DNA from: Ciborinia camelliae | Lineage: Eukaryota; Ascomycota; Leotiomycetes; Helotiales; Sclerotiniaceae | Assembly (NCBI GenBank): GCA_025890175.1 | Contig: JANPYM010000004.1 | Coordinates: 2,179,862 to 2,243,861, forward strand | Direction: 5' to 3' | Length of the DNA: 64,000 nt | Part shown: in pieces, positions 1-12,573 of the stretch | Position numbering within the stretch: position 1 is the first letter of the stretch | Layout of the letters: each line of letters starts with the position of its first letter | Made by a program: the position numbers and the translations under genes | Notes under the pieces: generated by a model | The model's input: the letters and a program-made list of their open reading frames with translations, nothing else | Told to the model about the DNA's origin: nothing | Databases searched by the model: none

Positions 1-1180
1 TCTTTTGCTTTTACATTTTTTTTCTTTTCAAATCTAGTGGTTTGGTTTGGAGGGGGATTTGGGCGAGGAGGGTGTAAGAGTAATTATGGATAGTGGTATT
101 GTGTGTAGTAGTAGGTAGATAGGTAGGTAGATAGGTATCTTGACTTTGAAGGTAATGGATTGATGGATAAATGGGATGAATGCAATGCAATGTTCTCTTT
201 TATTTGGTATTCAAACTTTTCTTCTTTCTTTCGGTATTCTGTTTATTCTGTCTATTCTGCTTCTTCTGCTTCCTCTGCTTCCTCCGCTTCTCCCTAGATC
301 TATTCACATATACACATACATAATCGATCAAATCGATCTCATCAGACAGATTCCTCTCGAGAGTTCAATCAAATCGAATCGAATCTTCAACCTTGTCTGA
401 CTGCCAGTGGCTGAAAGTATGTATCATTTGAGAATTGAGGGACACTCACTGGCATCCCCATCCTCACCTCATGACTGCCGATTTCATTTTCAATTTCATT
501 TCCATAGAATGATTGAATATTTAAGTAGGTATTCATTCTGCGAATATTCATCTCATCTCATTATAAACCAATTTCTTCACTCCTTACCTTACTTATATCT
601 ATTTTATTGATGTAAGATTACATTCGAAGAACTTGAGCTTGAACTTGAACCCGAACTTAAGATTGAGATTCGATACATATACAAACAAACAAGCAGGCAG
701 GCAGGCAAGTGATTATGCCAATGAAATCAAGAAGATACAAGAACTCAAACATGGATATCTATATCCAACATTGATATCTCGATTCTTATGATCCCCCACT
801 CCACTCCAAAGTTCGCGCAAGCAAGCAACCTCTTCTCGTTTCATTTTTATTTGTTTTGTTTTATGTTAATTATTTTTTTTACCCAGAGCAAGCAACCCTT
901 GTATAAATGCAAATGAAAACCAAGAGTTCCCAAGTTCGACCTTCTTCTCCCCTCTCTGGATCATCCTTGTATTGGTAGGTATTACGGGTAAGTAGGCTGG
1001 GCGTTTCGGATATGGATTTGGAATTTGGGATTTGGTAGATTCTTGATACTGCAGGAGCTATTATGTCTATAGATATGGTTCTGATTCGCCAATAAGTACT
1101 GAATATCAAATCAAATCAAGTTCAAACCAAATCAGATCGGATTTGTGTATGGAATAGTATATTATAGCATGGTATGATAT
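1..1180. other. Intergenic, no gene recognised
   Basis: AT-rich DNA with simple repeats: GGTA/GATA runs near 110-140, a CTTCTGCTTCCTC-type pyrimidine run near 255-295, and AGGC repeats near 690-710. The short open frames here have no recognisable family content and look like chance. Confidence 0.6.
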
Positions 1181-1995
1181 AATATGAATAGACTGCGCAA
1201 CGGGGCCCCGCGGGGCGGGTATTGAAGCTGGCAGGTTATTTGCAAATAACCTGTATACGGGGCGGGTTATGCTAAATCCTAATAAGTACTTTGTACCCCG
1301 TATAGATTATTTGCAAATAATTTGCAAATAATCTATTTACTCGCGAATAAATAGATTATTTGTATATTTGCAGGTTATTTATATATTTGCAAGTTATTTG
1401 CGGATTTGCAGATTATTTATAAATTATTTATAGATTATTTGTGGATTTTATGGATTTCGCTTATTTTTTAAAACTATTCATAACTTTTATATTAATTTTT
1501 ATATTAATCTAATTATTTACAATTTTTATATCAACTTTTATTAATCGTATATCCTGGGATGACCAGTAATACGGTAGGAAGGAGTACTAGGGTAGAATAT
1601 GGTAGATTGATTTGACTAAGGAGTATGTATTTGGTGGCAGCCCAGCTGCCCTTATATGCTACTCCCCCATACCCTATGCGGTATAGCTTACCACGTGATC
1701 CCTGATCACGTGACCGGAAACCATGTGACCTGATTCCCCAATAACTTTTATACTAATTTTTATACTAATTTAACTATTTACAATTTTTATATTAATTTTT
1801 ATATTATATTTATAAATATTTATAAAATACAAATTATTTGCAAATTATTTGTACCCGCCTCGTACAAGACAAATAATTTTGAAATCCCAACGGGGCCCCG
1901 CAGAGCGGGTAGAAAGTCTCGTGGATAACCCGCGGGGCAAATAATCCGCGGGTACCCGTACGAGGCGGGTATTTTATGCGCAGTCTAAATATGAA
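1181..1995. mobile_element. Non-autonomous hAT-like element (MITE) with 8-bp target duplication
   Basis: A 799-bp element runs from 1189 to 1987. Its ends are perfect 11-bp inverted repeats, TAGACTGCGCA at 1189-1199 and its complement at 1977-1987. It is flanked on both sides by the identical octamer AATATGAA (1181-1188 and 1988-1995). An 8-bp duplication is typical of hAT-superfamily transposons; the superfamily name rests on that and is inference. Inside there is no coding frame. Subterminal DNA has repeated GCGGGTA and CGGGGCCCCGC motifs near both ends and many copies of TTATTTGCAAATAA-like palindromes, which would suit transposase binding or hairpin formation. The AT-rich core contains a direct repeat of about 60 bp (about 1479-1540 and 1740-1803) around a less AT-rich segment, suggesting a nested insertion or an internal duplication. 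Confidence 0.8.
1692..1712. repeat. Perfect palindrome carrying two CACGTG boxes
   Basis: CACGTGATC, a 3-base spacer (CCT) and GATCACGTG form a perfect 9-bp inverted repeat. Each arm holds an E-box (CACGTG), the site bound by bHLH regulators in fungi. It lies in the segment between the two direct repeats inside the hAT-like element. A regulatory role is only a possibility. Confidence 0.6.
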
Positions 1996-4912
1996 TTAGC
2001 TTATTTTATTTAATGGTATAGATAGTTATTTATTTCATCATTCCTTTCCTTTTGTCTCCTTTCCTCTCCTCTGCTTAAGCAATAAAACATACACAAACCA
2101 ATCAATCAACCTTTGATAACTTGAAGAACTTGAAAACTTTATATACTTTACTTCCCAATAAAACCTCAACTTCTCCCCTCGAGTCTCAAATCTCAATAAT
2201 ATATCTAGCACTTAGTACCTAGCACCAGCAGCACCTCCAGAAACATTAAGAAACAAACTTGTCGGGATAATCATGTGATATGGTACAGCAAGCGTATACG
2301 GCTGCTAGATAGCTAGCGCCTGCGCTAGCGCCACGCATATATACTTACGATCTGTAGCATAGCATAGTTTAGAAAAACAAGCCGAAATACAATACGATAT
2401 TATAGTACTATTACATCTTCACGATTTGTCTTCACCATTGATGGTGATATCAATAGAAATATAGTAAATTATAGATAGGTATATATATATTTGAAAAAGA
2501 GAGGGAAGGGGGAAGAAAGAAGGGTTAAGATATCTGTGATGAATTTATGAATGTATTAAGCCTGAGAGTGAATATCTAATCAAAGTATATCTATATAGAT
2601 ATAATACTACTACTAGCAGTGGAAGAAAACTGAGATGAGATGTTGAATAAATTTTTATATTTAATTACATTTTTGCTAATGGTTAAATGCTGCTTGGATG
2701 ATGATATGGAGGAGAAGGATGATGATAAAACTCGCTTAACCTAATTGTATTTACAACATTGATGATGGATGAAGGGGAGAAGGAAGAAATTTGAGGTATG
2801 AAATGTAAAATGTGCGTGGATAATGAGATGATATGATATATATAAGTATTCAAGATGAAACAGAAGATATACAATGAATACCTACTAAATCTTTTCTTTC
2901 ATTAATTTCTCCCTCTCGTATAGGTGAGCAAGCACTCTCTAATTCAATACTTCGAATTATAAATATATAATTTCATTCTCATTCAAAACTCAAAATAAGT
3001 AATCATATTCATATATTTAAATTATTAGACCCAATATATCAAAAACTCATTAGTATTAGAAGATCTCTTCTATTCAATTACTACTCAATAAAAGCAGAAT
3101 AACTCATTAACTAATCAACTAGCTATTCAGACGGGTATACTAGACAATTATATGGACACTTAAGAGATCACTAATCTATAAGCAATTAAAGTTATATCAA
3201 AGATAGATATCAACTCTAAGACTTTTTTTATAAAAAGAAAAGAGTTGTTGAATTTTAGGAGTTTAAATTTGGATATTAGGTTATGCGATTAAGTAGATTT
3301 TTGATTGATGGTACAATTAGGTACTTAGATATAATATAGTAGGGTAGGATGAGAAATCTTAAATGGCAGGACTGTTGGGAAGATTGAACGAACTTAAAGG
3401 TTGGAAAATATTTGAAAGGGAAAGATAAATGAATGCATTGAAATATATCTATCTTAAGTATCTTCTTCTTCTTTTGAATATCATTTAATCACTGGATTAA
3501 ATAAAAATAGGTACTAACTACCTACCTAATCAACAAGGGCAACGCCAATAATATGAGATAGAATATCAGAAGCGAGTCGGCTGGGGATGATAATAGCATA
3601 CAATTTCCATTTGAAAGAGTTCGAAGAATACCTAGAGTAATGAATATCCAGTAGATGAGATGGAATGAGAGAATCAGAGAGGTTGGTTGAGAAAGCTATA
3701 TTCGGGTTTCTATGAAGGAATGTTCGCTATTCGATCGTAAAATATGAGAGAAGAGAGGAGAAAATATGAAATATCTCACTCTGCGCAAATCACCTAGTAC
3801 TTAGGTAGTTAGAGGGTTTGAAATGTGAAGGGATAGGTGGATGGATAAATGTAAACTTAAGTATGTATCAATATATGTAGGATATATATATATATATATC
3901 CTCTCCATTCATTCATTCATGCTGTAGATACCTATCTACTATCTAGCTACCTAGTACTCCAAACAAGTACTGGTACTAGCACTGCGGAAAGTACCCCATC
4001 TTATACCTAATCGTGGGGTGCATCCTGGTACGGACATCAAAACAACCCAGTCCGGACATCTTCCAGATGAGGATCTACCTCGTTCATTTGCAATTGAAAA
4101 GTTTATTATATATCTTCAATTTCGATTTCGATATCGATATTCGATGAGTGGATACTGGTCAATTTCATGCTGTAGAGTATACGGTATACTTTTAGATATA
4201 TAAATAATACAATAGACTATCTACTCTAATTAAAAACTCTCTTTACGAATATTTTAAAACTTAACTTTTTTTAAGGCGCGGGGTTCGGGAATGCCTTATA
4301 TCATGTATATATGATACCTCGATAGAACCTTACCCCTGAAAATCTTTGGGTATAAGTACGGGTTCCCTCTTTCAACACCGTGACCTTCGTAGGTACTACC
4401 TAGTAGGTTACTTGGGTACGTTAAGGAGCAGGTTAAGTATACAAACTGTAACCTTGGATAATCTTGGAAGGAAAAAGTTTCCTTACCTTACTTGATCTCT
4501 CTCAATGAAAGAAGCATTGCTAAGCCTTTTTATATACGGTGCAGTGGAGAGAAACGCGTATGGTTGTTGTACATCGTTGCAGAGTATATCCAATATCGAG
4601 ACACAACCTACAAGGTAAGACACTTACTTGGCTTACTTTTCATATCACTTCCACGTCATATGTAAATGTGAGTGTAGGGTATTATTATAAGTATAACCTA
4701 TATCTTCCATTTCTGTTACACAACTTCCATCACTTTTCGCTTTCGCTTTCACAGTCATTCTTTTGAGTATCATTTTCTTGCGTCCGAAATCAAGAGGGGT
4801 TCACTCTTTCCCCCTCCTTTTCGTTTCACACAACCTTCTTGATCTATTCTACGTTTGAAAAATTTCCAGTCACTCTTTTAACAATCTACCTTAATTTCCT
4901 CCTTTCGGCAAA
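1996..4912. other. Intergenic region upstream of the alpha-amylase
   Basis: About 2.9 kb without a recognisable gene. It is AT-rich, with a (TA)n run near 3885-3898, an imperfect hairpin near 3210-3250 (AACTCT...AGAGTT with T/A-rich arms) and scattered TACC/GGTA tetramers. The last few hundred bases before the amylase start are pyrimidine-rich, as is common in fungal promoters and 5' leaders. Short open frames at 4018-4203 and 4539-4766 resemble no known family. Confidence 0.5.
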
Positions 4913-7115
4913 ATGAAGTCCTCAAACTTTCTCCTCCAGCTCATTTCTCTCACGAGTGTCGCTGCTCTCTCACCCGAAAAATGGCGCTCTCAATCCATCT
5001 ATCAAATCATGACCGATCGTTTCGCTCGTACCGACGGCTCCCTTGTTGGCGATTGTGATCTGAATTACCATTGTGGGGGTACATGGAGGGGTATTATTAA
5101 TCACCTGGATTATATTCAGGGGATGGGATTTTCGGCTGTGAGTGAGATTGGGGAAAGGGGAAAATGGAGAGAATGTGGAGAATGGTGATGCTGATGATTT
5201 TGTGGGATAGATTTGGATCTCGCCCGTTGTGAAGAACATTGAGGGCAAAAGTAAGGTATGTTCATGGTTTCGTTTTCTTTCTTCTCCCCCTTTTCAATTT
5301 CTTATTTCTTATACGTACAATGCTATCATATTTGTGCTTTGAGAGATATGATCAGAAATTGATTTGGTTTGGTTATCATTTCGCTTCATACACTCTTCAT
5401 CCATCCACTGACTGATATGAAAATAATAGGATGGTTCAGGTTACCATGGATATTGGGCACAGAATATTTACGAGCTCAATCCTCATTTCGGTACAGCTGA
5501 AGATCTCAAAGCTTTATCAGCTGCTGTGAGTAATTGAATTTTCCTTGATGTCACTCGTGGATGTCAGACAGACAAAAGATCTAGTCGAGGGATGCGATGC
5601 TAACCTGTGGTTTGACAAATAGCTCCATGATAGAGGTATGTATCTGATGGCTGATGTCGTTACAAATCACATGGCATATATGGGTCCTGGAAATAGTACC
5701 GATTATAGTATTTATGAACCTTTCAACTCCGTAAGTTTCACCTCGCCTCACTCGCCATCCTGTAATATTACACCATCAACCCCCCTTTCAAATCACATAC
5801 ATGTATAACTAACACCCCACAAGGCATCCGACTACCATCCTTTCTGCTTCATCGACTACAGCAACAAAACAAGCATTCAAGTCTGCTGGGAAGGTTCCAA
5901 CACCGTCTCACTCCCCGATCTACGAACGGAAGATCAAAATATCAGAGATACATGGAATCACTGGATTACGGATTTGGTTGCTAATTACTCGATTGATGGT
6001 TTGAGATTTGATAGTGCTCAACAGACCGGAGTGGGATTTTTTGAGGGCTTTCAAGAGGCTGGTATGTTGATTTTTTTTCCTTTTCTTCTTTTTTGGGTGG
6101 GGGGAGGAGAGGAGAGGGGGGGCTGATGATTTATACGGGGCTTTATGAGGAGTGGGATGGAATAGGATGATGAAAGGAAACAGTAACTAACGCGATGCAT
6201 GGGAATGAATAGCTGGTGATACTTGGGTCATGGGTGAAGTCTACAATGGAGATCCAGCTTGGGTTTGTCCATACCAGGATTATGTCCAGGGACTTACCAA
6301 CTACCCCGCGTACGTACTATCCCTCTTTCTGCCCTTTTCGATCCACCAACACTAACCCCAAATCACAGCTACTACTGGATCACCCAAGCCTTCCAAAACA
6401 CCCAAGGAAGCATCAGCAATCTCGTCAACGGAATCCACACCATGATCGACAACTGTACAGACACAACCCTTCTCGGTTCCTTCATCGAAAACCACGATGT
6501 TGCACGTTTTGCTTCTCTGACCCCGGATATGAAATTAGCTGAGAATGCAATTGCCTTTGCATTATTAGCCGATGGAGTCCCAATTGGTACATCCCCCTCC
6601 TTGCCCCTCCCCTCTTGAAAACCCCCAGCTAACAAGATGGAAAAACAGTCTACCAAGGCCAAGAACACCATCTGAGCGGAAACGGAGTCCCCCTCAACCG
6701 CGAAACCATCTGGTCCAACTCCAACGCCTACTCCCAAGACTCGGTGCTCTACAAACACATCTCGGCGATCAACCAAATCCGCAACCACGCCATCCAAGAA
6801 GATCACCACTACATCACCACCCACAACCTTCCCGTCTACAGCGACGCGCACAACATCGTCATGAAGAAGGGAAAGAATGGGAAATCCATCCTCAGCATCT
6901 TTACCAATGCCGGAAGCGAGGGTTCCAATTCGACTTTGACTTTGACGGGAAATCAGACGGGCTTGAAACCTTACACGAGGGTTGTCGAGGTCTTGTCTTG
7001 CACGGATTTCATGACCAATGGTAATGCGACTCTGAGCGTGGGTATGACGGGTGGTGAACCTAAGGTTATGTATCCTAGGGATCGCTTGGTTGGAAGTAAG
7101 ATTTGTGGATTGTAA
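4913..7115 (+). CDS. Secreted alpha-amylase, GH13 (Taka-amylase type)
   Basis: Endo-acting hydrolase of alpha-1,4-glucan (starch, glycogen) in the GH13 family. Eight exons join in frame: 4913-5137, 5211-5255, 5430-5525, 5623-5730, 5824-6061, 6213-6309, 6369-6586 and 6649-7115, giving 497 residues, the usual size of fungal amylases without a starch-binding domain. A signal peptide (about residues 1-19) precedes [20 protein letters not shown], the classic N-terminus of the family. The conserved blocks are present: DVVTNH, GLRFD with nucleophile Asp221, GEV with acid Glu246, and ENHD with transition-state Asp313. The frame closes at KICGL plus stop. There is no C-terminal CBM20. The gene stands alone, with more than 2.5 kb of non-coding DNA on both sides. 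I see no disabling change. Confidence 0.95.
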
Positions 7116-10100
7116 TGTACCTACCTACCTACTTATCTACCTACCAACCTAGGTTGCAAGGCCCTCGGGAGATTCTGATGAGTCCCGATCCTTAAAGGTT
7201 ATGTACCTAGTTTAAATTTCAATTCCTCGGTGGTGTTATTGTCACATCACTGTTGTATACTATTATTATCATTATTATATCTTTGGTATCTTTATTTTAT
7301 TTTTAATAAATAATTACTAAAAATAGAATATTTACCTATCTATCTATCTATCTATCTTCTTCCTTGCTTATTTGCTTAAAAAACTTGAAAATTACTTCTT
7401 TCTCATCTATCAATCTTGGCGTGGCTTGATTTATTCATTCCCTCCGAATCACTTATGAAGTGCCTAACTCAGTGCTCTACCTACTCCTCCTATTTCCCAT
7501 ATTACTCCCTTCCCCTCACCCCCGCTATAAAACTCCGAAAACCCTCTAGCCCCTCGATTCCCCTCCTCCAGCTCTCTCACATCGGTACCGTATCTTCATT
7601 AATACTCAGCCTTACCCCCATCCCTTCTTTCCCTCCCGGTCTCCAAGATATCATTTCTCAAAACTTCATATAATTACTAGTAAGCTATACATACTCACTC
7701 ACCTCTTTTTCCTCCTTCTTCTTCTTCTTCTTATCCTTCTCCTTTTCTCCCCAGACTCAGAGCTTCGAACTGCACAAATGAAGATCGTGGCGTCACGGTG
7801 GATATGAAGAGGAACTTGAAAAATCGCTGGTAGAAATATATGGAAAATATTCTAGATAATTATGAGTTTGAAGGGCCAACAAGCCATGATGTAATTGAGG
7901 GGAATATGTAAGGCAAGAGTTTTTGCTGTTAAAAGTTAAATGTTAAATTTTTCATTTTTTGTGGATATCCAGATTGAGAAAGAATATTTTGATTGTTAGA
8001 TTATATATACGCTCTGTCAAGGTAGGTCTTGTTTTTGTTTGATAAATTCCCTTCGCTGAAATTTGAAAATTAGGAATTTTGTTAGGAGGTATAGGAAGTA
8101 GATGGATAAAGAATTCGCCATAAAGTCTGAGATAGATCTAGCATTTTAAGATGATTAAGGGATTTACTTACTGGATAGATCTACTATACGATTCTTGTCT
8201 TTGATTATGGATTTTAGATTGCCTGAAGCAGGTCGATATATATACGTTTTGGGGGCGGATAGAGTGAATGAAGGATGAGGTTGATATTTGATATAGGTAC
8301 ATTAACTCATTCATTTACATGTTTACAACCTTCCTCACTTGCCATTTCCGTCCCATAATACCTCTATTTCCTTCACTCTATCCACAGAGACTCAATCACA
8401 TCTATAACCTACTAGCCCTCCGCTCCACTCGCTCCTTCCCCCTTAACACCGGAAACACATTTTTCAAAATAATATATATCCATCTTCTTCCCATTCTCAT
8501 ATATTTCTGTCAAGTAAAGTGATAAAATCGCCCCTTCAACTGAGAATAGATTACATATGGTAGAGACTTACTTTAGAGCATAGGCGCAGGAGAATCGTCG
8601 CTGACATTGAGAGACAATTTTACTAATATCTTTCGAGGAATGAGCTCAGGGGAGGCGCAAAAGAAAAGGATATTATTATTGTCACTAATACAGTTTAGGG
8701 TCTTTTATTGTTGTTTGCTGGTTCTCGTTATACTATGAAGGAATTTATGGGAAAATATTTCAAAGGCTTATTGGCAATAGGATATAGTCATTCAATCTAT
8801 CATCTAGAGAAGCATTTTTGCTTACTGGGCTGCTTATTACACAGAGACTAATTTTCGAGAGCAGCCATATCTTCTTGCATATCTCTCCAATCTTGTATAA
8901 ATTGAAGACTTAAAATTTTCTCAAAAGGTATGCTTTTATATCCCTCACTATCAAATACTTCCGATTATATACTCTGATTTTGACCACTCTTCTGTTCGTT
9001 TTTCTCTCTATCCTATTCTACCCCTTATTTAGAAATTCCATCTCATCACGCTCCTATCTAGTTTCCATATAGTCTATTTTCTGTAGCCTGCTAATCGCCT
9101 ATTCATATCTCCTACTCCTGTTTCTCCTTCAATTTATTCATACACCTCTCCAGTCTATACAGTTATTCCGAAAATCATTTCTTCATGCCTTATTGTTATA
9201 CTGCAGTAAGTCTTTTAAGAGAATAAAATTGAGAGCCGAAGATACTATCTGAAAAGTGGATTTTAACCGGAGAGAATACATGGAAATGGGAACTTTTTAT
9301 GTTCAACTTTCTTCTTTTGCTGTTATTAAAATCAGAAGCTCCTATTATTCGGCGTTTGAATTAGATACTTTTACTGTTATATATCAAGTTTGTTAATTCT
9401 TGAGATGTGTAGAAAAATCGCAGGGTGGTATGGAGCTGGCTGGTAGTTAACCTTATGTTGTTTTCCATTTCCAATCGAGATCTAAAATTTCCTACTTTTC
9501 AATATTTATACCTAGGTATAAAGATATAAAGATTCGGAAGTTCTTTGAAGATGTGATGAAGGGAGATTTTATACTCGAAGATCGAGGGAAATGATGTGGC
9601 ATTCAGTCACTCCAACTCCCCATAGACTATGTGCAACCTATGTATAAATAGGTCCCTACATAAATTCTCTCTGCCCATTTATTTCAAAGACCCGGTGGTC
9701 ACAGTCTGACAGGGGCAAGGGTGGTAGAAGTGAGACCAGGAGAAGCAGTGAGAGAAATGGATGGAGTTGAGGGAGGTATGTAGATAGAAAATCGATAATT
9801 CATTCTTACTCTTGTCAGATCCTCACTATCATTATTTCTCATCCGCATCCCCATCATACATCCTACTATCACTACCACTATCACTATCAACATTTTCTCC
9901 ACTTCATAAATCCTCTTCTATATCCCCCCAAAAGAACAAACCCGGAAACATCTTCCCTCATCTACAAACTTAAGCCTGTCACATTTCTAGATTCTAGAAC
10001 TAAGTCGCGTTGCATCAACCCCTTTGATGTTAACATATACTGAAAATTCCAACTTTCTCCAAGTCCGAACATTTTATACCTCACCCAAAAGTACCTATTC

Positions 10101-11888
10101 TACCCAGTTATTTGCTTGATGCATGCATAGAGATCTATCTATACATCTTCCCCAGTCTCCACATAGGTACTCGTATCATATAATATCATATTATATCTGA
10201 ATTCCAATTCAAATAACCACCCAAATATCACCACGGTATAATTGGTAAGATATTTGGATTTTGGATATACAAGAGAGTGGGGGACATATAAACCAATAAC
10301 CCCCTTTCTCCTCCTCATTTCTCTCTATGATCTATAAATATCTAGATCCTCACGTACAACCAGGTATGGTGAAATCTATTAAACATCAATACTTTCCGAG
10401 ATGTGAAAGGAGAAGTACTTTTTAGGTAGTAAATCCAGAAAGTTGAGAAATAAATGGAATAGAAAGGAAGGACAAATAGGATGGGTAATTGACGATAATA
10501 TGGCTTCTTGCCGGTGTATTTCTACTGTTAAAAACTCATATTTATCATTCCCACCATCATAGGCAAATGCCATCCCAAAAAATCACTCAAAACCCCATTC
10601 ATATAGCCCAAAACTCGCATCTTGTGCGAAGATCTACTACAGCATGAAACAAGACGAGTAAACCACATCGTTGGACTACATTCCCTGTGTTGTCTTGAAA
10701 TGCGAAACGTTCTATAAGCAGTGATATGTATGGATTTGCATTTGAGGGAGGGAGGAGGGACTTTTATATCCATCTAATTTGTGGGTAGCGATTAGAATTG
10801 ATGTGATAGGAAAGATGCTATTGCTAGAGGGTATTGGAAGACTTGAGAGGTTTGTGGGTTTTTTTTAGGGATGACGTGTTATATTTATATTTATATATAG
10901 ACCTTAGAGTCTAATATATATTTATATATAGATAAATACTTCCTTATATACACCAATCTAACACAATACCTACAGTTTTCTTCCACCCTTTCTCTTCATT
11001 AGCTATTCTCTTTCCTCCCTTAATTCAAGCTATTTAATAAACAATCCCCGATCTACTTTGACATCTTCAAATTTCCACTACTACTAATGTAAGACTTACT
11101 ATAGTATAAATAACCATCTCCCTTCTCTAACTCTTCCCTCCCCATAATCCGAACAATTCACTTCCAAGGATGGTCGCGAAGGGTCCTAGAAGGCCCTGCG
11201 AGGTATTGTTTTTTTTGGTCTATCTTCTTATATTGCAGCTATGGAAACAATATTGTTTCAGAGAGTGATGGTGGGGAAAAGGATGAGAATGATTGAAGTA
11301 AATTGTGCTTGGATTGAGTATGAAATACAGATAGTCGTTATTGATGTTGATTAGAAATTATCACTTGTCATTTCAAGTATCAAGAATAACAATCCTATAT
11401 GTTGAATAATTTCTCGTCATCTCATTATAAACTCTCGTCAATAATCATAATCATAATCAACACCACTGCAATCATAACCTCCATGACCTCCAAGACCTTG
11501 CACCCTCATTATCCCATAACACGCTACCCATAACCATAACATGCTTTTGCACATATAGCATCCGGCCTCCACACACACACAGCTTAAGTATTTCTGCTTT
11601 CCATTTTCACTCCCTCCTCAAAGTAGCTTGATCAATCATCGCCGAAGAGAGAATAACAAATATCAGAGAGCCAAAGATCAAGTATATCTTATTGAGACAT
11701 GCTACCTAGATATGCACCTGCGCTTACAGGCACCATACAGATAATACTTCCATGCAAATTGTCATTGTTGGATCGTAGAATAGTTATCACCGTCGCCATC
11801 CATTATGCTATCCCGATTCACATTACCAATTTTCCACTCATCATCATGATCATCACATTTTGATTTTCCCTTCCTCCCTCCCTTCAAA
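7116..11888. other. Long intergenic region, no gene recognised
   Basis: Nearly 4.8 kb after the amylase with no family I can name on either strand. It holds the amylase 3' flank, a (CTAT)n run near 7337-7357, and AT-rich DNA with several scattered frames below 90 codons (for example 7416-7673, 8319-8522 and 10528-10773 on the minus strand). None shows a domain, a plausible exon chain or a signal peptide with family character. Unannotated non-coding transcripts are possible but not visible. Confidence 0.5.
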
Positions 11889-11986
11889 CCCCCTCCCTCA
11901 AACCCCCTCCCTCAAACCCCCTCCCTCAAACCCCCTCCCTCAAACCCCCTCCCTCAAACCCCCTCCCTCAAACCCCCTCCCTCAAA
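11889..11986. repeat. 14-bp C-rich minisatellite, seven units
   Basis: Seven perfect tandem copies of CCCCCTCCCTCAAA. On the minus strand each unit has a run of five G followed by GGG-rich sequence, so the array could form G-quadruplexes. The open frame crossing it (Pro/Ser/Leu repeats) is a product of the repeat and not a gene. Confidence 0.9.
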
Positions 11987-12486
11987 CCCACCTAGACTCA
12001 ACCATCCCCCCCCAAACAAACCCCTTCCAAAACCCCTCCAAAACCATTCTCGGCTTCCAAAGTGGCCATTAGAAACTAATTTGATGGTCTCCGTGGCTTT
12101 GTGCTGGTCTCTTATAGTTACGAAATGAGAAATGAGCTGTACGCTACTTCTATACTTTACACTTGTAGGATTTTGTTCTTGGGGGGGAGGTCATGTTATT
12201 GATCTGGACATTCCCGCTTGAGAAGAAAGTGAGTGAGTGTGGTATTTGATAACTCCCCATGGAAATTGGAATATAGGGAGAGAGAAAAAATTGAAGCCAG
12301 CAGAGGGACTTTGGGGATATGATGGTTCGTTCATTACCGAAATCCATCATGGTATATTTTGAATGTGCATTCTTCCAACCCAATTCTATAATGATGCATA
12401 AATCCCTGTCTCTCAAGATATCATTTTATAATTACCGTTAAGACTAACGATTATTCCTCCATTTCCCCTATATCTCCGCCAACATT
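11987..12486. other. Intergenic, 3' side of SPC3
   Basis: No gene recognised. It contains a short C-run (about 12007-12014) and a minus-strand frame of 88 codons (12150-12416) without family resemblance. The 3' end of the convergent-side SPC3 transcript probably lies here. Confidence 0.5.
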
Positions 12487-12573
12487 CTAGACCCTCTTCT
12501 CAGCCTTCTTTGACGCCGACTCCGTAGTAGTCTTCTTCTTTTCTTTCAAAGCAGGCAATCCGAAAAACCTTGC

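Noticed and set aside
7165..7200. Hammerhead-like core CTGATGAG after the amylase stop
   Set aside because: The CTGATGAG box is present, but the following stem and the required GAAA box are missing, so it cannot form a hammerhead ribozyme.
11860..12072. Plus-strand frame of repeated Pro/Ser/Leu
   Set aside because: It is the translation of the 14-bp minisatellite; no start context or family.
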